From Lepidostoma basale (Eukaryota; Arthropoda; Insecta; Trichoptera; Lepidostomatidae): 64,000 nucleotides of DNA. The notes beneath the pieces were generated by a model. It ran no database searches, had not been told where the DNA came from, and saw nothing but the letters and a program-made list of their open reading frames with translations. This document shows positions 1 through 10,270 of the stretch, piece after piece. The stretch is from assembly GCA_022606425.2 (NCBI GenBank), contig JAHDVF020001320.1, positions 620,001 to 684,000 of the forward strand, in the 5' to 3' direction. Position 1 is the first letter of the stretch. Each line of letters starts with the position of its first letter. The translations under genes were made by a program, and so were the position numbers.

Positions 1-854
1 TTCATTCGACTTCGTGTATTTTGCCAATTTGTAGAGCATTGTAAACTTTACAATACTGCATCACTAAGTCAAAACTGCCAATTTTCGACTTAACGTTTTT
101 TGCCAGTATACCCACGATATGTTAATATTTTTTAATAACTTCACTATTGGTAGGTCCATCTACACTAGCGCCATCTATTAAGATAATTATTATTTAATAT
201 ATTATACTCGTATGTAAGGTATGTTTGTAATTGAGTCCTAGATTTGCTTAATAAAGATCTTATATTACGTAACTTATATAACAATACAAAACGGTGAAAA
301 CGGCGATATCCACGAGCCGAAAGCAAAAAGGAGAGATGAAAGATACATCCAAACAAATTGGTGCTTCGTTAATTTAACGGTAATATTTGTTGATTGAAGT
401 TTGCCATAAATTTTGATGAACTTTGTGTTGGGCCAGCATCCGCATTGTAAATTGGTCCAGTGGTCTGATTGATGCCCGTTGGTCAGATGAGGGATTCCTA
501 CTAAATGGAGAGTTGCGACCTTTCCCGGGTAAAATGTGGGAAGATGGGATTACAGATTTCTCTCCGCGGTTGTGAAACCAAGAGACTGCGGGATTTTAAA
601 ACCCACCGATTTAAATCTCCGCCCGGCAGTCTGCCCACCGATCGCAATTTACTTTCTTGATTGTACCCCGTAAATATCTCGCGAATTTATGCCGACATGG
701 TCGAGTCGTCCTCTTAACAATAATTATAATTTGCTTTAATAAATATTTTCACAGAAAACCTGAAATTTCATGCGTAAGCAAATATTTCAAGGACTTATGT
801 TCGATCTACTTGGTTTTCACTCGTTCATTCGCACACTGTCAACTTTTCCAATCG
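1..854. other. AT-rich sequence, no feature recognised
   Basis: Low-complexity AT-rich DNA with a GC-richer patch at 440-660. The motif 'gcgccatctatt' at 170-180 recurs inside the inverted-repeat element at 5554-5871. No coding or repeat assignment is supported. Confidence 0.5.
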
Positions 855-865
855 GTTACAGAATC

Positions 866-1189
866 TAACTAACTTACCATCATGCCGTCTCCCCGGAGGG
901 GTAGGCAGAAAGAATGGAACACCACACTGTTCTATCCTGACATACTTCTCTCGATTCCTCTACATTCATACATCTTGTCATGCACGCACGTCGATTTCTC
1001 CGACTCCTCACGTGACCGACATTCAATATTTGATTGATTTGATCGTGCTTTCCTCGGCCTTCCTATATTTCTAGCTCCGTTCACGCCGTTTACATATACC
1101 TTCTTTACCATTCTGTCTTCACTCATTCTTTCCATGTGTCCAAACCATCTTAATGACCCTTTCCTTATTTTGTTCATAACAATTACAAA
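866..1189 (-). mobile_element. RTE-a copy with an 11-bp target-site duplication
   Basis: GTTACAGAATC is found at 855-865 and 1190-1200, directly flanking the element. The 3' end (tail GTTA, then the conserved 'ggcatgatgg' region) is at 866 and the 5'-truncated end at 1189. Minus-strand codons read MNKIRKGSLRWFGHMERM and NIGRPRKA, the C-terminal region of an RTE-like ORF. A frameshift follows. The ORF stop lies within about 20 bp of the 3' end, as is usual for RTE elements. Confidence 0.88.
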
Positions 1190-1204
1190 GTTACAGAATC
1201 AATT

Positions 1205-1320
1205 TTGTTATTTGAAATTTCATGGAAGAAGTTCATTAAAAATAATGAAAATAAAAAATATATAATAAAAAATGTAAATCTTTCAATCTTTAAGAACAAC
1301 AAACATTCGTGGATTATACT
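1205..1320. repeat. Family D flank fragment
   Basis: The block from 'tttgaaatttcatgg' to 'cattcgtggattata' matches the outer arm of the family D foldbacks at 4945, 36595 and 49200. The hammerhead-like centre is missing here. Confidence 0.5.
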
Positions 1321-1451
1321 CGTACCTTAAAAAGTTGCTTTATTACATTTTTTTTTATTTCATTAGTAACAGATGCGTAAAAAAGGTATGTCGAATATGA
1401 TCATTTCAATAATATGTATGGTATGATAAATAATACTTAACTATTACTGCC

Positions 1452-1925
1452 TAATTAACCGTCATGCCTTCTCCCCGAAGGGGTAAGCAGACATAATGCA
1501 CCACCACGCTGTTCTTTCCAAACATAGTTGGCTCGATTCCTCAAAATTCATATATCGTGTCATGCATCCGCGTCGATTTCTCCGAGACTTCCTTGAAAAT
1601 AGGCACACTTAATCAAACACTTAATGTTTGATGTTGCTTCACAAAATTATACACTTCAAAATAGACAATGAGGAACTTCTTACCAAATTGACACTGAATA
1701 CCCCTATGTTTCGCACAGGATTCATCGCTTCCCAAGTATTCCACCTTCTTGCTTATCGCACCAACTACGCTCAAAGTGGGGCAATGCACAGAATATGTGA
1801 TAATAGTTATTTCTTTGTTTTCTATCTTGTAATTTTTTTTAATTCGTTTATGTATACCATATTTATCATTATTTTTCCGTTCATTCTTTCAGTGTGTACA
1901 AACCATCTCAATGTTAATCAAATTC
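1452..1925 (-). mobile_element. Decayed RTE-a copy
   Basis: 1452-1595 matches the RTE-a 3' end (TTAA-rich tail, then the 'gccttctccccgaagggg' region and 'catcgtgtcatgca'-like blocks). 1845-1925 matches the WFGHMERM region. The middle (1596-1844) does not match and is either an insertion or strongly diverged. Confidence 0.6.
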
Positions 1926-2409
1926 AAATCATCTTTTTTTAAATTGCTATGTGATAATACCGCAGTGTTCCTATTGGTCAGAAAACTACGTTGAGTGCGG
2001 AATTGAAAATTTAATCCGTTATAAGAAGTTTAAATCGTGTTTGAATTGTCGAGGCCATATTTGCTCCGAACGTAACGTTATCAAAGCATATTTATATAAT
2101 CTAGCCTCCCCATATAGCTGGTATTAGGGGATAATGAAGTTTTTCGCTCCGAGTAACGAATCCAATATGGCTGAACTTTAATCTTTCCCGTTGAGTAGAT
2201 AAATAGCAGAATATATTATTAGGAGAATTAAAATACTGTCCTGTTTTAGTAACGTATTTCGCTGAAGCATTATGCCTTAAGGCCTGGAAAGGTTGTTACA
2301 GTTTTACATTGTTTATTGATTCTTGCACAATGATGTAAAACTCCATGAAAAATACTTTTGTATAAAGCACTTGATTTGTGGTCTGGCATTATTAAAAATT
2401 ACTTTAAAG

Positions 2410-2739
2410 CCATCATGACGTATGGAATAGAGGTCAGAGCCGATACCAATAGAACTTAGAACCTTCTTAGAGTAGCAGAAATGCGAACCCTACGCTCCAT
2501 CGCAGGCAAAATCCTCAGAAATCGGATCAGAAATGAAAGGATAAGGTGTGTTTGTGGTGTTGAGGACATAGTGAGATGGTGAAGAAGCAGAAGGCGCTAT
2601 TGGAGAGACCACGTGGACCGCATGGAGGATACAAGAATTGCAAAAATTGTTAAAGATGAAAACCCAAGCAGCAAGAGATTTTCAGGAAGACAGTCCACCC
2701 TCACAAACAGTTCATACCACCTAAACTAAGAAGATGAAG
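2410..2739 (+). mobile_element. GAA-family non-LTR fragment nested in family C, with 9-bp duplication
   Basis: ACTTTAAAG at 2401-2409 is repeated at 2740-2748. The insert starts mid-ORF (MTYGIEVRAD), continues with NLLRVAEMRTLRSIAGKIL, RNRIRNERIRCVCGVEDIVRW and YWRDHVDRMED, and ends in 'agaagatgaag'. Two in-frame stops make it dead. Confidence 0.82.
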
Positions 2740-2789
2740 ACTTTAAAGCACTTTTACTTATTTTTACACAACTTTGTTTTTGTCAAACC

Positions 2790-2821
2790 AACCGGTTTCG
2801 CTCCCGCCGAAGCTTCGTCAG
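2790..2821 (-). ncRNA. Hammerhead-like motif, family C
   Basis: Minus strand: CTGACGA, extra A, GCTTC-GGC-GGAGC hairpin, GAAA, self-complementary ACCGGT, then T. Upstream TACC can pair with the GG(TT) that follows the predicted cleavage position, giving the inner part of stem I. Confidence 0.5.
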
Positions 2822-2954
2822 GGTAACAAAATAAACTGAAAAAACTGTTTATTATATATAACCCTGACGAATCTCCAGCGAGTGCAAAACCGATTGGTTT
2901 GACACAAATAAATTAGTGTAAAGTTGAAGTGCTTTAAAGTAATTTTCCATATTA

Positions 2955-3060
2955 AATCATTAATACGTATTTAAACGTCTGTTTTGTACAATTTTTTTTA
3001 TATATATATGTAAATGACATATTAAGGGCAATATCAAAAGTGGCAATTGATTAAGCCTTA
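2955..3060 (-). repeat. Degenerate family E half-element
   Basis: 'attaatacgtatttaaacg' and 'caatatcaaaag' blocks match the family E arm, but the core is eroded. Confidence 0.4.
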
Positions 3061-3307
3061 GCAAGAAAAAAACTTGTACCTTATTCCAAAAAATATAATA
3101 ATCTTCTAGGAAATCGACTGTTTTCTTCTCGTGTATTACATATAATACATAAAAATCTAAATGCATTGCGCTTAAAATATATAATATAATGTTTAGGTAA
3201 TCCATTGTTTTGGCGGAAATACTTTGATATATTAATTTTATTCATTATTAAATTAAAAACACTGTTTTAATATCAAAAATTTAGTTTATTTTTTATAAAA
3301 TAGTCGC

Positions 3308-3343
3308 GACAGCTGTTTCGGTAACCGATGTTACTATCGTCAG
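3308..3343 (-). ncRNA. Hammerhead-like motif, family A
   Basis: Minus strand: CTGACGA, then a hairpin with GTAAC and GTTAC arms, GAAA, self-complementary ACAGCTGT and C. Stem II has extra unpaired bases at its base, so this copy is weaker than 39987-40022. Confidence 0.45.
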
Positions 3344-3384
3344 GTGTTACAATAAACTAAAGACTCTTTAGTTTATTGTAACAC

Positions 3385-3421
3385 CTGACTATGGTAACAT
3401 CGGGTTACCGAAACAGCTGTC
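3385..3421 (+). ncRNA. Hammerhead-like motif, family A, mutated core
   Basis: Plus strand: CTGACTA in place of CTGANGA, a GGTAAC / GTTACC hairpin, GAAA, ACAGCTGT, C. The core change at G8 should inactivate it. Confidence 0.4.
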
Positions 3422-3499
3422 GCGACGATTTTATGAAAAATAAACTCATTTTTTTATTATTAAAACAGTGTTTATAATTTAACAGTGAATAATATAATT

Positions 3500-4060
3500 T
3501 TTAATAGTTTTTTTTAAACATAAGTGTTCAAATCAGAAGTGAAACGGATATAGATTATTTTACGTTAGTAAATTTGTAATCTAATAATAAAACAATTTAA
3601 TCTTCTATAAAATACTTATTTTTTGTAATTCTTCTCTAACAAACTTTTACAAAAAAATTTAAATGTTTATTATATATTATTTCTAAGAACTGCTTTAAAA
3701 AAATCATTTTGCAATACAATACGGCAAGAGGAAATATAAGATTAAAATTTAAGTACCAAAGCAAACACACCCGACTACATACCCGTATTCATTAACAAGA
3801 AGAGGAAAAAACGAACAAAAACCCGGAAAATGTTAGTAACACCGCTAATGTAAACTTTGTGTCGCGTGAATATATCTCATTTTCATTTCGTTATTCCTAA
3901 CTTAATGCACGGTCCCATTTACCAATTTTTTTATTTTCCGTTTCGGAAACGAAAAACCTTCTGAGTTTTCAAATCATCGCCATAACGGCCGATTAAAGGT
4001 GAGCATTAATTGGACCTGCGTAGATTGCGAGTATAAACACAGTCGGCCGCTATACTTACG
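3500..4060. other. AT-rich sequence, no feature recognised
   Basis: Mostly A/T runs with a less AT-biased block at 3770-4010. No element or ORF supported. Confidence 0.5.
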
Positions 4061-4094
4061 GCGGGGGCGGGGGCGGGGGCGTTGGCGGGGGCGG
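4061..4094 (+). other. G-rich tract able to form a G-quadruplex
   Basis: Four runs of five G separated by C, C and CGTTGGC. The tract is GC-only within AT-rich DNA. Confidence 0.6.
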
Positions 4095-4275
4095 CCCCCT
4101 GAATATTTTTTCTAATAACTTCCAATTTTACATCGATCATTATCGCACGGCGGCCATTACACCATTCGAGATAACTCGGCTTCAGCGGACTGGAGTTTAT
4201 AGTTTGATTGGTTAATAAGTGATGGAAAACCGCACGCCTCAAGTGCTTGATTAAACCATTCTACTACAACAACGA

Positions 4276-4803
4276 TACGGGTGGTGGTCTAGAGGATAGA
4301 ACGCTTGGCTCCTGATCCTGGGGGCTTGCTTTCGAGCCTGGACACGACCAGATTCCTTCTTCATAATAATGAGCTATTTTCTGCTCATATTGAAGATTGT
4401 TAAATGAATTTTATTATTTTCAATCGTCTTCCTGAGAATCTTAAATCAATTAACGACACTAAGAAATTTAAACGTGCTCTAACCAAATATATAAAGGGGT
4501 CAACCTTAGACGTAGAAAATATTTTTTTCTTTTAGATTTAGTAATTTTAATTATATCATCATAGTGCGATTACCAATGTTAGCATAAGATTACTAACAAC
4601 CGCCATTTTACTAACAAACCGCCATTTTACTAACAATTCTACTAACATCCTATGTTATGTAGTTGCCACGATACAGGCCATGCCTAGTGTGACAACTACA
4701 GTCCATAAACTCATTTTGGCAAATTATTATTTTAACATGTAAAGTAAAATAAAATAAATTCTAATATCATTGATGTAAATCGTTGATATTAGTCTTTTTT
4801 TTA
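4276..4803 (+). mobile_element. SINE1 copy split by a LINE 3' end
   Basis: The head (4276-4350) has tRNA-like spacing: an A-box-like 'tggtctagaggatag' and a B-box-like 'ctttcgagcctgg'. The body continues to about 4399 ('gagctattttctgctc') and resumes at about 4750 ('aaattctaatatcattgat'). Other copies at 19497, 38618 and 53068 have no such gap. Confidence 0.7.
4400..4748 (+). mobile_element. LINE 3' fragment inside SINE1
   Basis: Plus-strand codons FIIFNRLPENLKSINDTKKF and KRALTKYI match the typical C-terminal end of a CR1/Jockey-type ORF2, followed by an AT-rich 3' UTR. It fills the gap in the SINE1 copy. Confidence 0.5.
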
Positions 4804-4804
4804 A

Positions 4805-4932
4805 AGAAAACCACCATGACGTTTCCCCAAAAGGGTAGGTAGAGAAGATTGACCGCCACTCTTCTCTTTCCTGACATACCTCTCGTGCTTCCTCTATATC
4901 CAAACATCATAACATGCACACTCGTCGATTGA
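4805..4932 (-). mobile_element. RTE-a 3' fragment
   Basis: Diverged 3' end with the 'ggaaacgtcatggtgg' tail region and the CMTRCMN-like segment. Confidence 0.6.
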
Positions 4933-4944
4933 TTGATTTAAAAA

Positions 4945-5385
4945 AAAATGTTCTAATTTGAAATTTCGTGGTAGAAGCTCGTTGTAAATAATGATAATAA
5001 AATAAAAAACCATAAAAAAAAATGTTTAATGAATATTAGTTATAATACACTAATGTTTGTGGTGTCTTCGACCAGTTTCAGCAGCTCAGAAGTAGTCAAG
5101 AAGATGGCAGACAGGTCAAGAAGATGGCAGATTTGAAAATAAAAATTAAACGGTAAAAAATTATTTTTTTAATGTACTCGTATATTCAGTTAAAATCCAC
5201 TAATGTTTGTGTCTTCGACCGGTTTCGGCAGCTTGCTACTATCTTCTCGTCAAGAAGACCGCAGACAGGTCTAGAAGATGGAAAATTTGACAAGAAGATA
5301 GCGGCGAACTGCCGAAACCGGTCGAAGTCACAAACACTAGTGGATTTTAATTTTAAAAAATAAAAACTGATTCTCATTATTTTTT
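4945..5385. repeat. Two family D foldbacks in tandem
   Basis: A decayed copy (4945-5150) is followed by a better one (5165-5385). In the second, 'gaccggtttcgg' at 5217 and 'ccgaaaccggtc' near 5314 are inverted around AGAAGA-type cores. Outer arms match 36595-36840 and 48950-49260. Confidence 0.6.
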
Positions 5386-5394
5386 ATTGATTTA

Positions 5395-5560
5395 GTCTTG
5401 CAATGTTTTTCGCGGTCGCCTTCGGCTTCTTTTTTCTATTCACACTGCTTGTGTACAACTTTTAAACAATTCTTCTTTCATCCGTTCTTCCCGTATATCC
5501 CAACTATCGGAATGATGTTTTTTTTAATGTTACTTAGGATGCAATAATCTGCACATTCCA
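5395..5560 (-). mobile_element. RTE-c fragment
   Basis: Minus-strand similarity to the segment around the SSVNEK region of the copy at 6521-7150 ('cacactgcttgtgtac', 'catccgttcttcccgtat'). Strongly decayed. Confidence 0.5.
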
Positions 5561-5871
5561 CCTTTGTTATGACCATGTCTGACAAATTTTTGGAAGTTGT
5601 ATATATGTTTAAGTCCAACGCCAGAATTCACATGTCAGTTTCAATGCGCCATCTATGAAGACTTTGATTATATATGGTAATCTCTAAGATTAATCTATAT
5701 ATAATCTACATACTAACGCCATCTATGAAGATTTATGTTTATTAAGCATTTAGCAGAACATCTTTTTTAACACAATGTGAAAGGCTACCCCGCCATTAGC
5801 GCATTGTTAGAAGCCGCCTGGAGTTGTCACTCCAAAAATTTGTCAGACATGGTCATAACAAAGGTGGAATG
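5554..5871. mobile_element. MITE-like element with perfect 41-bp terminal inverted repeats
   Basis: 5554-5594 and 5831-5871 are exact reverse complements over 41 bp (ends CATTCCACC...GGTGGAATG). The 236-bp interior is AT-rich and includes two copies of 'cgccatctatgaag' (near 5648 and 5711). No ORF. The superfamily is not evident. Confidence 0.75.
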
Positions 5872-6045
5872 GGGAATGTTGTAATTACATAAAATGTGCA
5901 GTTAACCCAACCAATGACAGGTCGTAAGTCCTGTAAACACCTTGATCGACCAAATTCAGTTTCCAATTTGCATCTTCGTCTCTATTGAGATACAATTAAA
6001 TCATAAAAATTGATACCCGCAATGGGTGAAATCCAGTATTCGTAT
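5872..6045. repeat. Dispersed repeat X, also at 32512-32703 inverted
   Basis: Shared blocks include 'ccaaccaatgacaggtc', 'gtctctattgagatac' and 'gcaatgggtgaaatccag'. It directly abuts the perfect inverted-repeat element. Confidence 0.6.
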
Positions 6046-6520
6046 ACAAGTATATGTATACATTCAAAAAATATTGTTTTACTATTCTATTTTGAGCATA
6101 TCAATATTTGTGAAATAGCATAGAACATATTTAAATGTGAATCGTTTCACTCGGGTATTTACCATAGAAACAATCTCTGAACTACGCAAGTATTTAAAGA
6201 GCAGCGTTAGTTTTTGTGAATAAATATCTCGCAATCGGAAGATCCCGAGCGCGATATCTGGAGAATTATTGTGGAAACAAGGAGCGGGAGACCGATCCTG
6301 GGAACCGGGAAAACGTCTTTTGAAATTGCTTTGTCGCGATAGTCGTTGTTTAAAATGTTCGATACATTATTGGCAGTGTGTTCTTAAGCCCCGTAGGGGA
6401 ATAATAATAATGCATTTCGCTCTTTGTTCTGCGAGAGAAACCAGACTGCTACGACACCGAGAACACAACCAAAGTATTTTGAAACCGAATCTTTTATCGT
6501 AATTCGTCAATAATTATTAC
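6046..6520. other. Unassigned sequence
   Basis: AT-rich, with a GC-richer block at 6235-6480 that is open for 77 codons on the plus strand but shows no domain. No element recognised. Confidence 0.4.
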
Positions 6521-7150
6521 ATAACTAACTAATCATCACGCCGTTTCTACGTAGGTGTATGCAAAAGGATGGACCGTTACACTTTTCTATCCCGACATAA
6601 CTCTCGCGCATCTTCTACATTCACACATCTGATTATCTGTTGCTGGTGTCAGTTGCAGCTCTCATGACTAAAGCATTGATAAAGCGCCCTTGAGGTGAGC
6701 TATTCACGAAAGCGGCGCTATACAAATTAACCAAATTATTATTATTATTGTGACACGCGCGCTCGTCGATTGTTCCTACTTCAAATATGGCCGCGTTTAA
6801 GTATTTGATTAATTTGGTCATGCCATGTTTTCCTAGGCCTTTCTCGACTTATTTTTTCATTCACACTACTTGTATATATATTTTTAACCATTCTTCCCTC
6901 ATCCATTCGTTCCATATTTCCAAACCATCTTAGTGAACTTTTCTTAATTTTATTTAGGACGCATTCATCCGCCTTACATTCTAACTTCGTCATTAAGTAT
7001 TCTATCATACATTGTTTTACCGCACATAATTCTAAGTGATCTCATATCTATGGCATTCATTATTCTTTCATCACAATTTTGCCAACTCCAAGCTTCACTT
7101 TCATACATAGCAGTCGGCACTAGAACTCCATTGTGCACTACATAACATTT
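6521..7150 (-). mobile_element. RTE-c copy, interrupted by a CR1/L2-type tail
   Basis: The GTTA tail is at 6521 and the 5' truncation near 7150. Minus codons include SSLRWFGNMERMDEGRMVKN and RPRKTWHDQINQIL. An unrelated 141-bp insert splits the RACMTR region. Confidence 0.75.
6618..6758 (+). mobile_element. CR1/L2-type 3' tail nested in RTE-c
   Basis: Matches the end of the LINE at 37600-38460 ('agctctcatg', 'aagcgcccttgaggtgagct', 'gcgctatacaaatta') and ends in (ATT)n. Confidence 0.7.
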
Positions 7151-7305
7151 CTAGTATTACATTAGGTGCTAAGTTATAACATTAGGTACTAAATGGTTTA
7201 AACGTAAAACAAAGAAAAAAAATATACAATAAACTGTTTATTACTACTTATGTCATGTAGCACGGTTGACATCTTTAGCGTGAAATTTGAATAACACTAA
7301 ACAAC
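7151..7305. other. Short AT-rich spacer
   Basis: No feature recognised; two copies of 'ataacattaggt' lie near 7150 and 7170. Confidence 0.4.
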
Positions 7306-8068
7306 AACAACAACAAACCATCACGCCGTTTCCCCGCAGGGGTAGGCAGAGAGAATGGACCGCCACACTACTCTATCCTGGCAAACCTCTCTAGCTTCCT
7401 CCACATTCATACAACGAGTCATACACGCACGTCGATTCCTCCGACTTCTAACATGACCAACCTTTAAAATTTGATTAATTTGGTCATGCCATGTTTTCCT
7501 CGGTCTGCCTCGACTTCATACCCCATTTACATCATTAACGTATACTTTCTTAACCATTCTTTCTCCATCCATGCGTTCCATATGTCCGAACCAACGCAGC
7601 GATCCTTTCATAATTTTGTTCATAATACCTTCTTCCGCTCTACATTCCTTTCTTATATCGGCATTTGAGATTCTGTCGTATATCGTTCTACCACACATAC
7701 GTCTTAGGGACCTCATCTCTACCGCATTTATTCTGCTCTCATCCTTCTTCTGCCAGTTCCATGCTTCGCTTCCATACATTAGGGTTGGGACCAGAACTCC
7801 ATTGTGAACGGCCGTTTTCGCTTTCATTGATAAATTCTTGTTTCCAATAACTTTTTTTAAAGCTCCATTCACTTTGTTACCCGCACCAACCCTTCTTTCG
7901 ACGTCACTATCCGTTCGGGCATCTGCTGTGAACATACTACCTAAATACACAAATTCTTTCACCTGTTCCAAGTTCTCTTCGTTCACACTTATATTACAAA
8001 CTGTCATTTGCTCTTCCCTTTCGAAAACCATCACCTTTGACTTTCCGACATTCATCATTAAATCATTT
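7306..8068 (-). mobile_element. RTE-b copy with a 180-codon open frame
   Basis: Tail (GTT)n at the low end. 8058-7516 is open for 180 codons: MMNVGKSKVMVFE, EFVYLGSMFTAD, VPTLMYGSEAWNW, RRMCGRTIYDRISN and RWFGHMERMDGERMVKKVY. A TGA then interrupts before RGRPRKTW. The catalytic YADD lies upstream and is missing through 5' truncation. Confidence 0.88.
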
Positions 8069-8079
8069 GACTAACACTA

Positions 8080-8280
8080 TATTATTCATTTATTGTTTCT
8101 TGAGCAATGGTGTAAAATTACATATTAAATAATTAATACGAATGAAAACGCCTGTTTTCTAGAAGTTTTAATGTGAATGAATAAACAAGTCACTAGGCCT
8201 ACACTAAGAATAAGAAGAAAAAGAATGTGAATGACATGTTTCGCTAGTCCAAGGCATTATCAAGTGTGACATTTGTCTTC
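8080..8280 (-). repeat. Family E half-element
   Basis: Outer arm ('taatacgaatgaaaacgcc', 'tctagaagtttta') and a core at 8233-8263 on the minus strand. About 50 bp of unrelated sequence interrupts the arm at roughly 8172-8223. Confidence 0.6.
8233..8263 (-). ncRNA. Hammerhead-like motif, family E (U3/A8 variant)
   Basis: Minus strand: TTGATAA, extra T, GCC... hairpin, GAAA, ACATGT, C. The core differs from CTGANGA at positions 3 and 8, which pair with each other. Confidence 0.4.
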
Positions 8281-8392
8281 TCATCATTTTCTTCATTTTT
8301 GTGAGTTTTCATTGATTATTCGTATCAGAAAAATGTCAACTAAACGGATTTTGAACATCGAAAACGAAAAAACTATTAAAATATAAACTTAC

Positions 8393-8635
8393 CATAATCT
8401 TCTTCTGCTTCGTTCTTGTTGTAAACCTATGTGGTCTGTTCTCCAGAGTGTTGCTCCCCCTGTGAGTGAGACTCCCAGCTGTCCTTCCACCTTATAGAAG
8501 GTCTTCCACAAGGACGAGTCCCATTAGGTTGATTATGTAGTGCAATATAGGGGAGTCTGGTGGTGATTCTTTGGACATGCCCGTACCACTCCCTTTTTTG
8601 CTGTCTTCTCCATCTCTTAATATCCTTAACCTACA
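8393..8635 (-). mobile_element. GAA-family non-LTR fragment
   Basis: Starts with TTCTTCTTC (tail on the minus strand) and carries a segment shared with 20395-20552 and 33889-34345 ('ctcccagctgtccttcc', 'gacgagtccca'). Confidence 0.7.
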
Positions 8636-8955
8636 AACTTACAACAATAATTGCACAAAAACCTTTCATATTCTTGGTTATTTAAGTAAGTTTTAATTTG
8701 AATTTTGTTGAATGAAAGTAATAGAGCTTATAATAATAATCACGTCAGCTGTGATATTTCAATAATAAATTTGAATGCATGTTGATTATCGCTTTGTGAA
8801 TCCAATAAATTCACAGAGGTGACCCACATAGGTGATTCGGAATCGAATATTATCAAATCATATTAATCATACACCTCTCGTTGTTTGCTTTGAGGCATAA
8901 TAATGCAATCTGCAGTCAAACCACAACCATTTTACAAGTACTACTTCAACAACAA
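8636..8955. other. Unassigned AT-rich spacer
   Basis: No feature recognised. Confidence 0.4.
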
Positions 8956-9920
8956 CGACAGGGGTAGGCAGAGAGAATAGACCGCCACACCATTCTATCC
9001 TGACACACCTCTGTAACATCCTCCACATTCATACAACGAGTCATACAACACGGCGATTATTCCGACTTCTAACATGAACAACCTTTACATTTTGATTAAT
9101 TTGGTCATATCATGTTTTGTCATACCTCGACTCCGTTCTCCATTTACATCATTAACGTATACTTTCTTAACCATTCTTTCTCCATCCACGTGCTTCATAT
9201 GTCCGAACCAATGCAGCGATCCTTTTATAATTTTGTTCATAATACCTTCTTCCGCTCTCTTATATCAACATTTGAAATTCTGTCATTCATCGTTCTACCA
9301 CATATACGTCTAAGGGACCTCATCTCTACCGCATTTATTCTGCTCTCATCCTTCTTCTGCGAGTTTCATGCTTTCCTTCCATACATAAGTATTGGGACCA
9401 GAACTCCATTGTGTACGGCCATTTTCTTGTTTCCAATAACTGTTTTTAAAACTCCATTCACTTTGTTACCTGCACCAACCCTTCTTTCGACGTCACCATC
9501 CGCTCAGCCATCCGCTGTGAACATGCTACCTAAAGACACAAAATCACCTGCTCCAAATTCTCTTCGTTTTTCTGCTCAAACTGATATTTGCTCTATCCTT
9601 TCAAAAATCATTACCTTTGATTTTCCGACATTCATCATTAAATCGTTTGACTTGCATACATCATACATTCTCGACACCGAGACTTATAATTCGTCTGTAC
9701 TATCAGCAGCGAGAACGGCATCATCCGCGTAAAGCAGACAATTTACAGACAAATCACTTATCTAAGCACCAGCATTTATTCCTTTCAGTTCTTTCATACA
9801 CTTGTCCATATAGAGGTTTATGGAGACATCACGCAGCCCTGCTTAATACTGTTTTTAAAACTTCACTGTTAAATACCATTGTTTTATCCACTCGAACAGT
9901 AGTGCAACTGGTATATACAA
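8956..9920 (-). mobile_element. RTE-b copy that still includes the RT YADD motif
   Basis: The longest RTE-b copy here. Tail (GTT)n-like at 8956. Minus strand: YADD is encoded at 9732-9721 in the context CLLYADDAVLAAD, preceded by INAGA, a stop in place of Trp, and ISDLSVN. Further upstream are KQGCVMSP and MDKCMKEL, with a small deletion between them. YADD is the catalytic motif of reverse transcriptase. Frameshifts and stops show it is inactive. Confidence 0.87.
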
Positions 9921-10009
9921 GTTTTTCAATAGTTTTCAATTAAGTTTAATATAAAATTTAAAACATAATTTACTTTGATTCTCAAATCTTCGTGAACCGT
10001 AATTATAAA

Positions 10010-10270
10010 TATGGAACTGAAGAAAGAAAGAAGAGTAGAATAAATGCAGTTGAAATTAAATTTTTTATTCGAATGTGTGTAAATATGTATGTGACAGAGT
10101 GTCAAATGCAAATATTATAAGTGAATGCAGTGGGAATGAAAGTGTTTTGAACACAATAATGAAATGGTCTTTAGGTTAGTTCTGACACATGGAAGGAATG
10201 AATGAAAAAATAATGGTAAAAAAGTAAATGTAATTCATGTATACGCAACAAGAAATAGCGGAAGACTAAT
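10010..10270 (+). mobile_element. Decayed RTE-a fragment
   Basis: Plus strand: SRINAVEI-like codons, then CVTECQMQIL and a degraded HMEGMNEK segment. It stops where a second RTE copy begins. Confidence 0.55.

Larger units (their letters stand above)
2330..2945. repeat. Family C foldback element, interrupted by a retrotransposon
   Basis: The outer part (2335-2400, 'taaagcacttgatttgtgg') matches the family C copies at 26705 and 56890. It is interrupted by a non-LTR insertion (2410-2739) and resumes at 2749. Two inverted cores follow: minus at 2790-2821, plus at 2864-2895 (the latter with CAAAA in place of GAAAC). Confidence 0.7.
3190..3500. repeat. Family A foldback element with two head-to-head cores
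   Basis: Arms from about 3237 and 3475 are inverted copies, meeting at a perfect palindrome centred on 'aaagactcttt' (3358-3368). Each arm holds one hammerhead-like core. The outer block 'ccattgttttgg' (3203-3214) is shared with other family A copies at 39892 and 47555. Confidence 0.75.

Noticed and set aside
3190..3500. Penelope reverse transcriptase or GIY-YIG ORF near the ribozyme-like repeats
   Set aside because: None of the open frames in the window carries such motifs; the link to Penelope-like elements rests on the ribozyme layout only.
7516..8058. 180-residue ORF as a host gene
   Set aside because: It matches the RT C-terminal region of several other copies in the window and ends at an internal TGA before the conserved RGRPRKTW.
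9112..9943. 206- and 108-codon plus-strand ORFs
   Set aside because: Antisense of the RTE-b copy at 8956-9920.
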